Shown here piece after piece: positions 31,276-38,832 of a stretch of DNA of 41,013 bases. The position numbers and the translations under genes were made by a program. The notes beneath the pieces were generated by a model. The model searched no databases, had not been told where the DNA came from, and saw nothing but the letters and a program-made list of their open reading frames with translations. Each line of letters opens with the position of its first letter. The stretch's first letter is position 1. The DNA is from Paraburkholderia gardini (GTDB taxonomy: Bacteria; Pseudomonadota; Gammaproteobacteria; Burkholderiales; Burkholderiaceae): NCBI RefSeq assembly GCF_907164575.1, contig NZ_CAJQYY010000039.1:1-41013 (forward strand), in the 5' to 3' direction.

Positions 31276-32388
31276 TCAGCGCATGCGCACGCCCAGTTTT
31301 TTGAGCGAGCGGTCGATCGCAGCCACCGCGCTGTGCAGTTCGTTCGCGTCGATAGCACCGATGCAGCCCACGCGGAACGTTTCCACCTGCGTGAGCTTGC
31401 CCGGATACAGGATATAACCGGCATCTCGCACGGCCGCGTAAAAGTCCACAAAACGCCACGCCGGGTCTTTCGGCGCGTGGAACGTGACGATCACCGGCGC
31501 CTGCACGTCGGCCGCGAGGAACGGCTCGAAGCCGAGCGCTTTCATCGCGTCGATCAACGTTCGGCAGTTCTGCTGGTAACGCGCTCCGCGCGCCGGCTGG
31601 CCACCTTCGGCGATAAAGCGGTCGAGCGCATTGCGCAACGCGGCGATGACGTGCGTCGGCGGCGTGAAACGCCACTGCGTGGTCTTCTGCATGTACGCGT
31701 ACTGGTCGTGCAGATCGAGTGCGAGCGACGGCGACTGGCCTTCGCTCGCCAGCAGCACGCTGCGCTTCACGATCACGAAGCCCATGCCCGGCACGCCTTC
31801 GAGGCACTTTCCGCTCGCCGATACCAGCGCGTCGATGCCGCCTTTGCGCAGATCGATCGGCAGCGCGCCAAACGAACTCATTGCGTCGACGATCAGGCTT
31901 TTGCCATGACGCTGACACAGCGTGGCGATGTCATCGAGAGGATTCAGGAGGCCCGCGCTCGTTTCCAGATGCACCTGGGCGACGTGCGTGATGCGCGCGT
32001 CGCTGTTGAACGCATCCTCGATCGCTGCGGCGCTCGCCGGCTCGTCGTCGCGCAGCGCAAGCTCCACGTACGCGATACCCATGCGCTGCAGGATCTTGAT
32101 GATCCGCGTGCAGTACGCGCCGTTGTTCGGCACGAGCACGCAACCGTTACGCGGCACCAGCGTGCCGATGGCGGCTTCCACGGAGAATGTGCCGCTGCCC
32201 TGCATCGGCACGCACACGTAGTCATTTTCGCCATGTACGATTTCGAGCAGGTCGGCGCAGACGGTTTGCGTCATCTGGTTAAAGGCGACGTCCCACGATC
32301 CCCAGTCACGCAACATCGCCTGGCGGGTTTCGGGCGAGGTCGAAAGCGGCCCCGGCGTCAGCAGGATTGGATCGTTTCCGAGAATCAC
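31276..32388 (-). CDS. phnW: 2-aminoethylphosphonate-pyruvate transaminase
   Basis: A 370-residue PLP enzyme (EC 2.6.1.37) that converts 2-aminoethylphosphonate and pyruvate into phosphonoacetaldehyde and alanine, the first intracellular step of this locus. The start LLTPGPLSTSPETRQAMLRD, the pyridine-N ligand Asp168 (SLIVDAMSSFG) and the PLP lysine Lys194 (SASGKCLEGVPG) fit PhnW exactly. GTG at 32388 is chosen because GGAGG lies four bases ahead and the length matches the family; the frame runs on to 32463 without similarity. It is divergent from phnS, sharing the 333-bp promoter region. No phosphonatase gene (phnX) is present; the product feeds PhnY and PhnA. Confidence 0.95.
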   Translation of the reverse strand: MILGNDPILLTPGPLSTSPETRQAMLRDWGSWDVAFNQMTQTVCADLLEIVHGENDYVCVPMQGSGTFSVEAAIGTLVPRNGCVLVPNNGAYCTRIIKILQRMGIAYVELALRDDEPASAAAIEDAFNSDARITHVAQVHLETSAGLLNPLDDIATLCQRHGKSLIVDAMSSFGALPIDLRKGGIDALVSASGKCLEGVPGMGFVIVKRSVLLASEGQSPSLALDLHDQYAYMQKTTQWRFTPPTHVIAALRNALDRFIAEGGQPARGARYQQNCRTLIDAMKALGFEPFLAADVQAPVIVTFHAPKDPAWRFVDFYAAVRDAGYILYPGKLTQVETFRVGCIGAIDANELHSAVAAIDRSLKKLGVRMR

Positions 32389-32433
32389 ACAACCTCCGTA
32401 GTCAGATGAAATGCGCACTTTGCGTGCGCGAGC

Positions 32434-32445
32434 AATATGCATATT
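32434..32445. promoter_or_regulatory. AT-rich palindrome, candidate PhnR operator
   Basis: AATATGCATATT is a perfect 12-bp palindrome 46 bp upstream of phnW. Each arm contains AATATG, which also occurs twice as AAAATATG just ahead of the GntR/FCD gene at 36795. A shared motif at both places is what one expects of the locus-specific regulator. Confidence 0.45.
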
Positions 32446-32482
32446 ATTGGCGAATTGTGTCATTTTTTGGAATTCGTGAAAA

Positions 32483-32500
32483 TAGTCATGCCGCTGTCAC
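32483..32500 (+). promoter_or_regulatory. Pho-box-like direct repeat
   Basis: TAGTCATGCCGCTGTCAC shows two 7-mers exactly 11 bp apart: TAGTCAT and CTGTCAC. The PhoB consensus is CTGTCAT, four bases, CTGTCAC/T; the second half is exact and the first differs at two bases. This would place the locus under phosphate-starvation control by PhoB. Its distance to phnS (about 220 bp) is long; phnW is about 95 bp away in the other direction. Confidence 0.4.
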
Positions 32501-32721
32501 GGAAACCTGTGATTCTTGCCGTGCCCGGTCAGGCAAGGCATGGGGTTACGGAACAATCCGCCGGCCGGACGTCTCGCTGGAAATGAATCAGTAAGGTTGT
32601 CAGCAATCTGCAATCTGGCTGTGGCAATGCAAAAAAAAACGGGCACGGCGTACGCGCCGTTTCAATCACAACAGGTATGGGGTTTTCCCGACCGTCTGGT
32701 TTTTGCCTTTCGGAGAGCGAC

Positions 32722-33810
32722 ATGACAGAGAAGAATCACCTTCACACGACGGCCGGCATCGTCCGCAAACTGCTTCCGGCACTCGTGGCCGCGGCGGCAT
32801 TCGGCGGCGCGGCCTTGCCGGCACACGCGGCTGACGCGGTGGTGCTGTACACCGCCGACGGCCTTGAGAACCTCTACAAGGACGTGCTGCCCGCGTTTGA
32901 GAAGAAAGAAGGCGTGAAGGTCAACATCGTCACCGCGGGTAGCGGCGAAGTGGTGAACCGCGCGACGATCGAAAAGGATGCGCCGAAGGCCGACGTGCTC
33001 GTCACGCTGCCGCCGTTCATCCAGCAGGCGGGCCAGGCGGGCCTCCTGCAGAATTACGAAAGCGTGAACTACAAGAACGTGCCGGCGATCGCGAAGGCGT
33101 CGGATGGCGCGTGGGCGACGTTCGTGAACAACTATTTCACGTTCGCGATCAACCCGGAAGTCACGAAGACCCAGCCGAAGACGTTCGCCGACCTGCTGCA
33201 TCCGGATTACGCCGGCAAGGTGGCGTATTCGAACCCGGCAACGGCGGGCGACGGCATGGCCGTGATCATTCTCACGACCGCGCTGATGGGCGAAGACAAG
33301 GCGTTCGACTACCTGAAGAAGCTCGAGCAGAGCGCGAAGTTCCACACGAAGGGCACGGGTTACCTCGACGTGCTGCTCTCGCGTAACGAAATCGCGCTCG
33401 CGAACGGCGACCTGCAGATGGACCTCGACGACGCGGCCAACGGCGGCCTGTCGCTCAAGCCGATTTTCCTCGCGCACGAAGGCGGCCAGCCGACGACGTT
33501 CCAGCTGCCGTATGCCATTGGTTTGATCAAGAACGGCCCGAACCAGGCGGAAGGCAAGAAGCTGATCGACTACCTGATGTCGAAGGAAGTGCAGTCGAAG
33601 GTGCCGGATATTTTCGGTATCCCGGGCCGTACGGACGTTGCGCTGACCGGCAAGAACGGCGAAATCGTGAAGAAGGCGACGGCAGGCGTGAAGGTGATCC
33701 CGGTGGACTGGAATCAGGTGATGGCGAAGAAGGCTGACTGGACGGCACGCTGGAAGAATGACGTGATCGGTTCGTCGGGCAAGCAGCTCGAAGTCGTCAA
33801 ACCGAAGTAA
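32722..33810 (+). CDS. phnS: 2-aminoethylphosphonate ABC transporter, substrate-binding protein
   Basis: A 362-residue periplasmic protein that captures 2-aminoethylphosphonate for import. Residues 1-36 form a Sec signal ending PAHA before ADAVVLYTADGLENLYKD. The mature part has the iron/phosphonate-type binding fold (SBP family of polyamine/Fe3+ carriers) with TAGSGEVVNRATIEKDAPKA and GDGMAVIILTTALMG. ATG at 32722 has CGGAGAG ahead; the frame is open from 32677. It is first in a rightward string phnSTUV. The PhnS assignment rests on the neighbours phnTUV and phnW as well as sequence. Confidence 0.92.
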   Translation: MTEKNHLHTTAGIVRKLLPALVAAAAFGGAALPAHAADAVVLYTADGLENLYKDVLPAFEKKEGVKVNIVTAGSGEVVNRATIEKDAPKADVLVTLPPFIQQAGQAGLLQNYESVNYKNVPAIAKASDGAWATFVNNYFTFAINPEVTKTQPKTFADLLHPDYAGKVAYSNPATAGDGMAVIILTTALMGEDKAFDYLKKLEQSAKFHTKGTGYLDVLLSRNEIALANGDLQMDLDDAANGGLSLKPIFLAHEGGQPTTFQLPYAIGLIKNGPNQAEGKKLIDYLMSKEVQSKVPDIFGIPGRTDVALTGKNGEIVKKATAGVKVIPVDWNQVMAKKADWTARWKNDVIGSSGKQLEVVKPK

Positions 33811-33860
33811 CGCGCGATCGTTCCCTGTACTAGCACTATCCATGTTGGAGGATGAAACCG

Positions 33861-34961
33861 GTGAATACGGCCAGTCTTGCTCATCCAGGCGCGCTTGGCG
33901 CCGAACCGGACGCGCTCGGCGATGCGCGTTCGGGCACGCCGGGCGGCGTGCAGATCGATCATCTGACGGTGCGCTTCGGTTCGCGCACGGTACTCGATGA
34001 TCTGTCGCTGACGATCCAGCGCGGTGAATTACTGACCGTGCTGGGCCGCAGCGGTTGCGGCAAGACGACGCTGCTGCGCTTTATCGCCGGTTTCATCGAA
34101 GCCGACGGACTGGCGGGCACGCTGACGGTCGCGGGTCGCGACCTGACGCATGTCTCGCCGCATCGTCGCAATCTGGGCCTGCTGTTCCAGAGCTACGCGC
34201 TGTTTCCGCATCTTTCCGTGTACGAGAACGTCGCGTTCGGGCTGAAGGCGCGCCGCACGCCCGCGAAGGATATCGCGCGACGCGTCGCGGATGTGCTGAA
34301 GCTCGTGCAGTTGGGCGACGCCGGGCACGTGATGCCCGCGCAGCTGTCGGGCGGCATGCAGCAGCGCGTCGCACTGGCGCGCGCGCTCGTGATCGAGCCC
34401 GACGTACTTCTGCTCGACGAACCGCTATCCGCGCTCGACGCCAATCTGCGCGCGTCGGTGCGCTCTGAACTCAAGGCGCTGCATGAGCGCCTGCCGAACC
34501 TGACGATCGTCTGCGTGACACACGATCAGGACGACGCGCTCGTGCTGTCCGACCGGACGCTCCTGATGCGCGACGGCCGTATCGCGCAGCTCGGCACGCC
34601 GCAACAGCTGTATGACGCGCCGAACGACGCGTTTGTCGCGCGTTATCTGGGCGCGGCGAACCTGATGCCGCCGCAGGTCGCGTTCGCGATGGGCGATGCC
34701 CGCTACAACGAACGTGAACGCGTGGCGTGCCTGCGCCCGGAGAGCATGCGCATCGTGCCGCTGGGCGAAGGGCAGTTGCACGGCACGATCGCTTCCGTGG
34801 AGTGGTACGGCGCGGTGCTGTCGGTATCGGTCACGCTCGACGCCATGCCGAACGATCCCGTTCTCGTCCAGATGCAACGCAGCCACGGCATGATGCCGGA
34901 GAAGGGCGAGCGCATTTCCCTGCACTATGAGGCTGACGATGTCGTCCTTATCCAGCCCTGA
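33861..34961 (+). CDS. phnT: 2-aminoethylphosphonate ABC transporter, ATP-binding protein
   Basis: A 366-residue ATPase with Walker A GRSGCGKTT (about residues 60-68), Q-loop LLFQSYALFPHLS, signature LSGGMQQR, Walker B VLLLDEPLSALDAN and switch VTHDQDDALVLSD. A C-terminal TOBE-like regulatory part follows (RVACLRPESMRIVP). GTG at 33861 is preferred, since GGAGG (33847-33851) lies nine bases ahead; the ATG at 33852 directly abuts that site. It energises the PhnUV channel. Its 3' end overlaps the start of phnU, so translation is coupled. Confidence 0.92.
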   Translation: MNTASLAHPGALGAEPDALGDARSGTPGGVQIDHLTVRFGSRTVLDDLSLTIQRGELLTVLGRSGCGKTTLLRFIAGFIEADGLAGTLTVAGRDLTHVSPHRRNLGLLFQSYALFPHLSVYENVAFGLKARRTPAKDIARRVADVLKLVQLGDAGHVMPAQLSGGMQQRVALARALVIEPDVLLLDEPLSALDANLRASVRSELKALHERLPNLTIVCVTHDQDDALVLSDRTLLMRDGRIAQLGTPQQLYDAPNDAFVARYLGAANLMPPQVAFAMGDARYNERERVACLRPESMRIVPLGEGQLHGTIASVEWYGAVLSVSVTLDAMPNDPVLVQMQRSHGMMPEKGERISLHYEADDVVLIQP

Positions 34962-35862
34962 AGCGCTCGCCGACGCACATCGCGCGGCCAGCGGCGCGGC
35001 GCACCGGGCGGCGGTGCGCCGCCGCGAGCGCGCGGCGCAATGGCATCTGCTGTTTCTCCTCGTCGTCGTACTTGGACCGCTGGTGATTTATCCGCTCGTG
35101 CGGCTCGTGTTGCTGAGCCTCTCCGGCCCGCACGGGTTCGGTGTTCACGCGTACGCGCAGTTCTTCCAGAATCCGGAGACGAGCGGCGTCGTCGGCACGA
35201 CGTTGTGGATCCTGTTCGCGAGCGCCGGGCTCGCGTCGCTGCTGGGCGTCGCGCTGGCGTCGCTGCTGTTCTTCAAGCCGTTTCCCGGCGCGCGGATGGT
35301 GACGCGGTTCCTCGAACTGTTCGTGGCGTTTCCATCGTTTCTCGTCGCGTTCACGCTGATCTTTCTGTACGGCTCGCAGGGCTCGGTCAGCATCGGGCTG
35401 CAACGGCTTTTTCATCTGGAGAACCCGCCGCTCGACTTTCTGTTCGGCATTGGCGGCGTGATTCTCGCTGAAGTGGTGTTTTACGCGCCGTTCGTCGTGC
35501 GTCCGACACTCGCTTCGTTCGCCACGCTCGACATGCGTCTGATCGAAGCGGCGCGCAGCCTCGGCGCGCACGGCTGGATGGTCGCGTTTCGCGTGATCCT
35601 GCCGCTCGCGTGGCCGGGCATCGCGGCCGGCACGATTCTCTGTTTCCTGCTGACGCTCAACGAGTTCGGCATTCTGCTCGTGCTTGGCAGCGCGCATCTG
35701 ATCACGCTGCCGGTGGCGATCTACAGTTCGGCGACGGTCGACCTCGATCTGCCCACCGCGGCGGCGGGCGCCGTCGTCATGCTGGCGATGTCGCTGTCGC
35801 TTTACGCGCTGTATCGCCAGGTCAACCGACGCAAGGCAGGAGGCGCAGGCCATGGACGCTGA
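34939..35862 (+). CDS. phnU: 2-aminoethylphosphonate ABC transporter, permease 1
   Basis: A 307-residue membrane protein with about six helices, the first at WHLLFLLVVVLGPLVIYPLV (about 39-58). The ATPase-contact loop EAARSLGAHGWMVAFRVILP (about 201-220) is the EAA motif of importer permeases. ATG at 34939 has TGAGG eight bases ahead and overlaps phnT by 23 bp; an in-frame ATG at 34927 is also possible. PhnU pairs with PhnV to form the inner-membrane channel. Confidence 0.9.
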   Translation: MSSLSSPEALADAHRAASGAAHRAAVRRRERAAQWHLLFLLVVVLGPLVIYPLVRLVLLSLSGPHGFGVHAYAQFFQNPETSGVVGTTLWILFASAGLASLLGVALASLLFFKPFPGARMVTRFLELFVAFPSFLVAFTLIFLYGSQGSVSIGLQRLFHLENPPLDFLFGIGGVILAEVVFYAPFVVRPTLASFATLDMRLIEAARSLGAHGWMVAFRVILPLAWPGIAAGTILCFLLTLNEFGILLVLGSAHLITLPVAIYSSATVDLDLPTAAAGAVVMLAMSLSLYALYRQVNRRKAGGAGHGR

Positions 35863-36715
35863 ACTCGACCCGGTTCCGCTGCCGGCAATCCATCATCGCG
35901 CACGGCCGGTGAAGCGCAACATACTGGTGCGTTTCGCGGGCTCCGTGCTGCTCGGTCTCGCTGCGCTGCTGTGTTTCTGGCTGTTCGTGTTGCCTGTGGT
36001 CGTGGTCGCGCTCTCGAGCGTCGCGGCGCACTGGTCGGGCACGATCCTGCCCGATGGTTTCAGCATGCGCTGGTTCGAACGCCTTGGTTCCAGCGATTTC
36101 GATGCGCTCACCACGAGCCTCGAAATCGGCTTCGGCGTTGCCGTGCTCGGCACCGCGCTTGGCTTGTGGCTTGCGCTGGCGCTCGAAGGACGCGATCGCC
36201 GCGGGCTTGGCGTGCTCGTCGATACGATCGCGATGATGCCCAACGGCGTGCCCAGCGTCGTGCTCGGTCTGGCCGTGCTGATCGCGTATCACAAGGCGCC
36301 CGTCGACCTGTCGAGTTCGGCTGCGATCGTCGTGTTCGTGCAGCTCGCGCTCGTCTTGCCGTTCTGCTATCGCTGCGCAAGCGCCGCGTTGCGCCCCGAA
36401 TTGACCATCCTGCGCGAAGCGGCGGCCAGTCTCGGTGCGCCGCCTGCGATGGTGTTGCGTCGCGTGGTGCTGCCGCAGCTCGTACCGGCGATCCGCGCGA
36501 GTCTCGCGCTCGGCTTTGCGTTATCGCTCGGTGAACTGGGCGCGACGCTGACTGTTTATCCGCCGGGTTTTGCAACCGTGCCGATCGTCGTCGTTGGACA
36601 GGTCGAGCGTGGTTATTACCTGCCGGCTTCCGCACTTTCGCTGATTCTTCTGCTCGTCTCGCTCGCTGCGCTGCTGCTGATTGCCGCTCGCGTACCACGC
36701 CGTCGCGTGGACTGA
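35852..36715 (+). CDS. phnV: 2-aminoethylphosphonate ABC transporter, permease 2
   Basis: A 287-residue permease with about six hydrophobic helices. The EAA-type loop REAAASLGAPPAMVLRRVVL (about 190-209) is clear, followed by GFALSLGELGATLTVYPPG. AGGAGGCGCAGG lies ahead of ATG, and the gene overlaps phnU by 11 bp. It completes the four-gene importer. A strong hairpin follows 25 bp after its stop codon, so transcription into the regulator gene may be reduced. Confidence 0.9.
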   Translation: MDAELDPVPLPAIHHRARPVKRNILVRFAGSVLLGLAALLCFWLFVLPVVVVALSSVAAHWSGTILPDGFSMRWFERLGSSDFDALTTSLEIGFGVAVLGTALGLWLALALEGRDRRGLGVLVDTIAMMPNGVPSVVLGLAVLIAYHKAPVDLSSSAAIVVFVQLALVLPFCYRCASAALRPELTILREAAASLGAPPAMVLRRVVLPQLVPAIRASLALGFALSLGELGATLTVYPPGFATVPIVVVGQVERGYYLPASALSLILLLVSLAALLLIAARVPRRRVD

Positions 36716-36740
36716 CCGGCCGCCGTTCAAAAATTTTCCC

Positions 36741-36766
36741 GCGATGTGCCCTCGTTGGCGCATCGC
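36741..36766 (+). terminator. Hairpin between phnV and the GntR gene
   Basis: GCGATGTGCC (36741-36750) pairs with GGCGCATCGC (36757-36766) to give a 10-bp stem with one G-U pair and a six-base loop. It lies between the phnV stop and the regulator start. It has no T-run after it, so it may slow or process the transcript rather than end it. It also argues against ATG 36744, inside the stem, as the regulator start. Confidence 0.5.
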
Positions 36767-36781
36767 GCATATCGATGTGGC

Positions 36782-36809
36782 AAAATATGTCGAAATGACC
36801 GAAAATATG
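36782..36809 (+). promoter_or_regulatory. AAAATATG direct repeats, candidate autoregulatory operator
   Basis: AAAATATG occurs at 36782-36789 and 36802-36809, 20 bases apart, which is two helical turns. The second copy overlaps the first codons of the regulator gene. The AATATG core also forms the palindrome at 32434-32445 before phnW, linking both sites to one regulator. Confidence 0.45.
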
Positions 36810-37550
36810 CAAACTGTTGCCGTCGATGCAATTGACGTGGTGCGCAGGCATTCGCTGACAACCCTGGTGCGCGATGCGATCGAGCGCCAGATCGCCGACG
36901 GCAACCTCGCGCCTGGCGACAAGCTCAACGAAGCCGGTTGGGCCGCGCGGTTGCAGGTATCGCGCGGGCCGGTGCGGGAAGCGTTTCGCGCGCTGGAGCA
37001 GGCCGGGCTCGTGCGTACCGAGAAAAACCGTGGCGTGTTCGTGCGTACCGTGACGCTCGCTGAGGCCGACGAGATTTACGCCGTGCGCGCGGTGCTGGAA
37101 GAAGCGGCGTGCCGGATGCTGGCGGCGCGTCTCGACGGAATACAGCTCGCGAAGCTGCGCGGCTGGGTGGAGAGCATGCAGGACGCGCTCGCCGTGCAGG
37201 ATAAGGACGCGTACACGCGCGCCAACGTCGCGTTTCACGACACGATCGTGGTCGCGACGGGCAACGGCAAGCTGTACGAGACCTACCGGCGGCTGGTTGG
37301 CGAACTGAATCTTTTCCGTCGTGCGGCGCTTGTCGCGCATGACGATGCGATGGAGCGCTCGCTGGACGAGCACCGCGCGATCCTCGCGGCGCTTGCCGCG
37401 CGCGATGCGGAGCACGCGGCGGCGCTGATGCGCGCGCACGTGAACGGTGGCCGGCAGCGTGCGCATGAAGCTTGTGAACCGGCTGGAGCGCGGTCGATGC
37501 GGTCTGCGGTAGCGGCCGTTCCAGTCTCGACTGATGAAGAACGCGCGTGA
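36795..37550 (+). CDS. phnR: GntR/FCD regulator of phosphonate utilisation (PhnR type)
   Basis: A 251-residue regulator. The winged helix covers LTTLVRDAIERQIADGNLAP, GDKLNEAGWAARLQVSRGPV and REAFRALEQAGLV (about residues 18-66); an FCD effector domain follows with ANVAFHDTIVVATGN and DEHRAILAALAARD. Burkholderia AEP loci carry an FCD regulator of this type inside the operon, unlike the UTRA-type PhnR of Salmonella. The start is uncertain: ATG at 36795 or 36807, neither with a clear ribosome site; the frame is open from 36681. Its end overlaps the open frame of phnA, so it is cotranscribed with phnA. Confidence 0.82.
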   Translation: MTENMQTVAVDAIDVVRRHSLTTLVRDAIERQIADGNLAPGDKLNEAGWAARLQVSRGPVREAFRALEQAGLVRTEKNRGVFVRTVTLAEADEIYAVRAVLEEAACRMLAARLDGIQLAKLRGWVESMQDALAVQDKDAYTRANVAFHDTIVVATGNGKLYETYRRLVGELNLFRRAALVAHDDAMERSLDEHRAILAALAARDAEHAAALMRAHVNGGRQRAHEACEPAGARSMRSAVAAVPVSTDEERA

Positions 37551-37572
37551 TCGACGCGAATGGATGAAGACG

Positions 37573-38832
37573 ATGTCAAACCAGACTCAACGCAGTTTCG
37601 AAGCCAATGGCCGCCAGTACGCCTTTCCGTCCACGCCGGTTGTTGTCGTGTGCGTCGATGGTTGCGAATACGACTATCTGGAAGCCGCGGTCGCGGCCGG
37701 CGTCGCGCCGTTCCTCGGCAAGATGTTGAAGGGCGGTGCGGCCTTCAAGGGCGACTGCGTGATTCCATCCTTTACCAACCCGAATAACCTGTCGATCGTG
37801 TGTGGCGTGCCGCCTTCGGTGCATGGTATTTGCGGCAACTACTTCTGGGATCCGGACGCGAACGGCGGCAAGGGCGCCGAAGTCATGATGAACGACCCCG
37901 CGTATCTGCGTGCCGGCACGCTGCTCGCCGCGGCGTCGGAAGTGGACGCGAAAGTGGCGGTCGTGACGGCGAAAGACAAGCTGCGCCGTCTGCTTGGCTG
38001 GCAGATGAAAGGCATCTGCTTTTCCGCCGAAAAGGCCGACAGCGTGACGCGCGAGGAAAACGGCATCGACAACGTACTCGATCTGGTCGGCCTGCCGGTG
38101 CCGGACGTCTACAGCGCCGGACTGTCGGAATTCGTGTTCGCGGCGGGCGTGCGGCTCGCTGAAACCCGCAAGCTCGACCTGATGTATCTGTCGACCACCG
38201 ATTACGTGCAGCACAAGTCCGCGCCGGGCACCGAAGGCGCAAATGCGTTCTACGCGATGATGGACGGCTACCTCGCCCAGCTTGACGCACTTGGCTGGGT
38301 GGTCGCGCTGACCGCCGACCACGGCATGAACGCAAAGCACGATCCGGAGACGGGCGAGCCCAATGTGATTTATCTGCAGGACGTACTGGACGACTGGCTC
38401 GGCGCGCGGACCGCGCGTGTGATTCTGCCGATCACCGATCCCTACGTGGTTCACCACGGCGCGCTCGGTTCGTTCGCGACGGTTTATCTGCCGCGTGACG
38501 TCAGCGCCGCACAGGTCATCGAACGCATTGGCGGTCTGCCGGGCGTCGAGGTCGTGCTCGACAACAAGGCCGCATGCGAGCGTTTCGAATTGCCGAACGA
38601 CCGCGTGGGCGACATCGTCGTGGTCAGCACGCGCAACGTCGTGCTGGGCACGCGCCGCGAGCAGCACGATCTTTCGGGTCTGACGGTGCCGCTGCGCTCG
38701 CACGGCGGTTTGTCCGAGCAGACCGTGCCGCTGCTTTTCAATCGCCCGATTGAGCGTTCCGCGACGCAAGGCCGGCGCCTGCGTAATTTCGACATCTTCG
38801 ATCTTGCGCTCAACCATGTGGTGAAATCATGA
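37573..38832 (+). CDS. phnA: Phosphonoacetate hydrolase
   Basis: A 419-residue alkaline-phosphatase-superfamily enzyme (EC 3.11.1.2) splitting phosphonoacetate into acetate and phosphate. The zinc ligands and nucleophile are visible: Asp29 (VVCVDGCE), Thr68 as nucleophile (IPSFTNPNN), Asp and His in STTDYVQHK, Asp-His in LTADHGMN and His in RSHGGLSEQTVP. ATG at 37573 gives the numbering known for the Sinorhizobium enzyme (Asp29, Thr68, from memory); upstream Met codons at 37534 and 37564 are possible, and no site is strong. The stop overlaps the phnY start (ATGA). Confidence 0.94.
   Translation: MSNQTQRSFEANGRQYAFPSTPVVVVCVDGCEYDYLEAAVAAGVAPFLGKMLKGGAAFKGDCVIPSFTNPNNLSIVCGVPPSVHGICGNYFWDPDANGGKGAEVMMNDPAYLRAGTLLAAASEVDAKVAVVTAKDKLRRLLGWQMKGICFSAEKADSVTREENGIDNVLDLVGLPVPDVYSAGLSEFVFAAGVRLAETRKLDLMYLSTTDYVQHKSAPGTEGANAFYAMMDGYLAQLDALGWVVALTADHGMNAKHDPETGEPNVIYLQDVLDDWLGARTARVILPITDPYVVHHGALGSFATVYLPRDVSAAQVIERIGGLPGVEVVLDNKAACERFELPNDRVGDIVVVSTRNVVLGTRREQHDLSGLTVPLRSHGGLSEQTVPLLFNRPIERSATQGRRLRNFDIFDLALNHVVKS

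Larger units (their letters stand above)
32389..32721. promoter_or_regulatory. phnW/phnS divergent control region
   Basis: No gene lies here. Two sites stand out and are listed separately: a 12-bp palindrome (32434-32445) and a Pho-box-like repeat (32483-32500). A further stem, CTTGCC (32515-32520) and GGCAAG (32532-32537), with an 11-base spacer, lies in the long leader of phnS. The phnS start is over 200 bp from the Pho-box-like site, so either a further promoter or a long untranslated leader is implied. Confidence 0.6.

Noticed and set aside
33601..33640. A CCGGATAT...ATCCCGG inverted repeat resembling the 16-bp palindromes
   Set aside because: It lies in the coding sequence of phnS, where the codons explain it, and matches only the ends of the palindrome.
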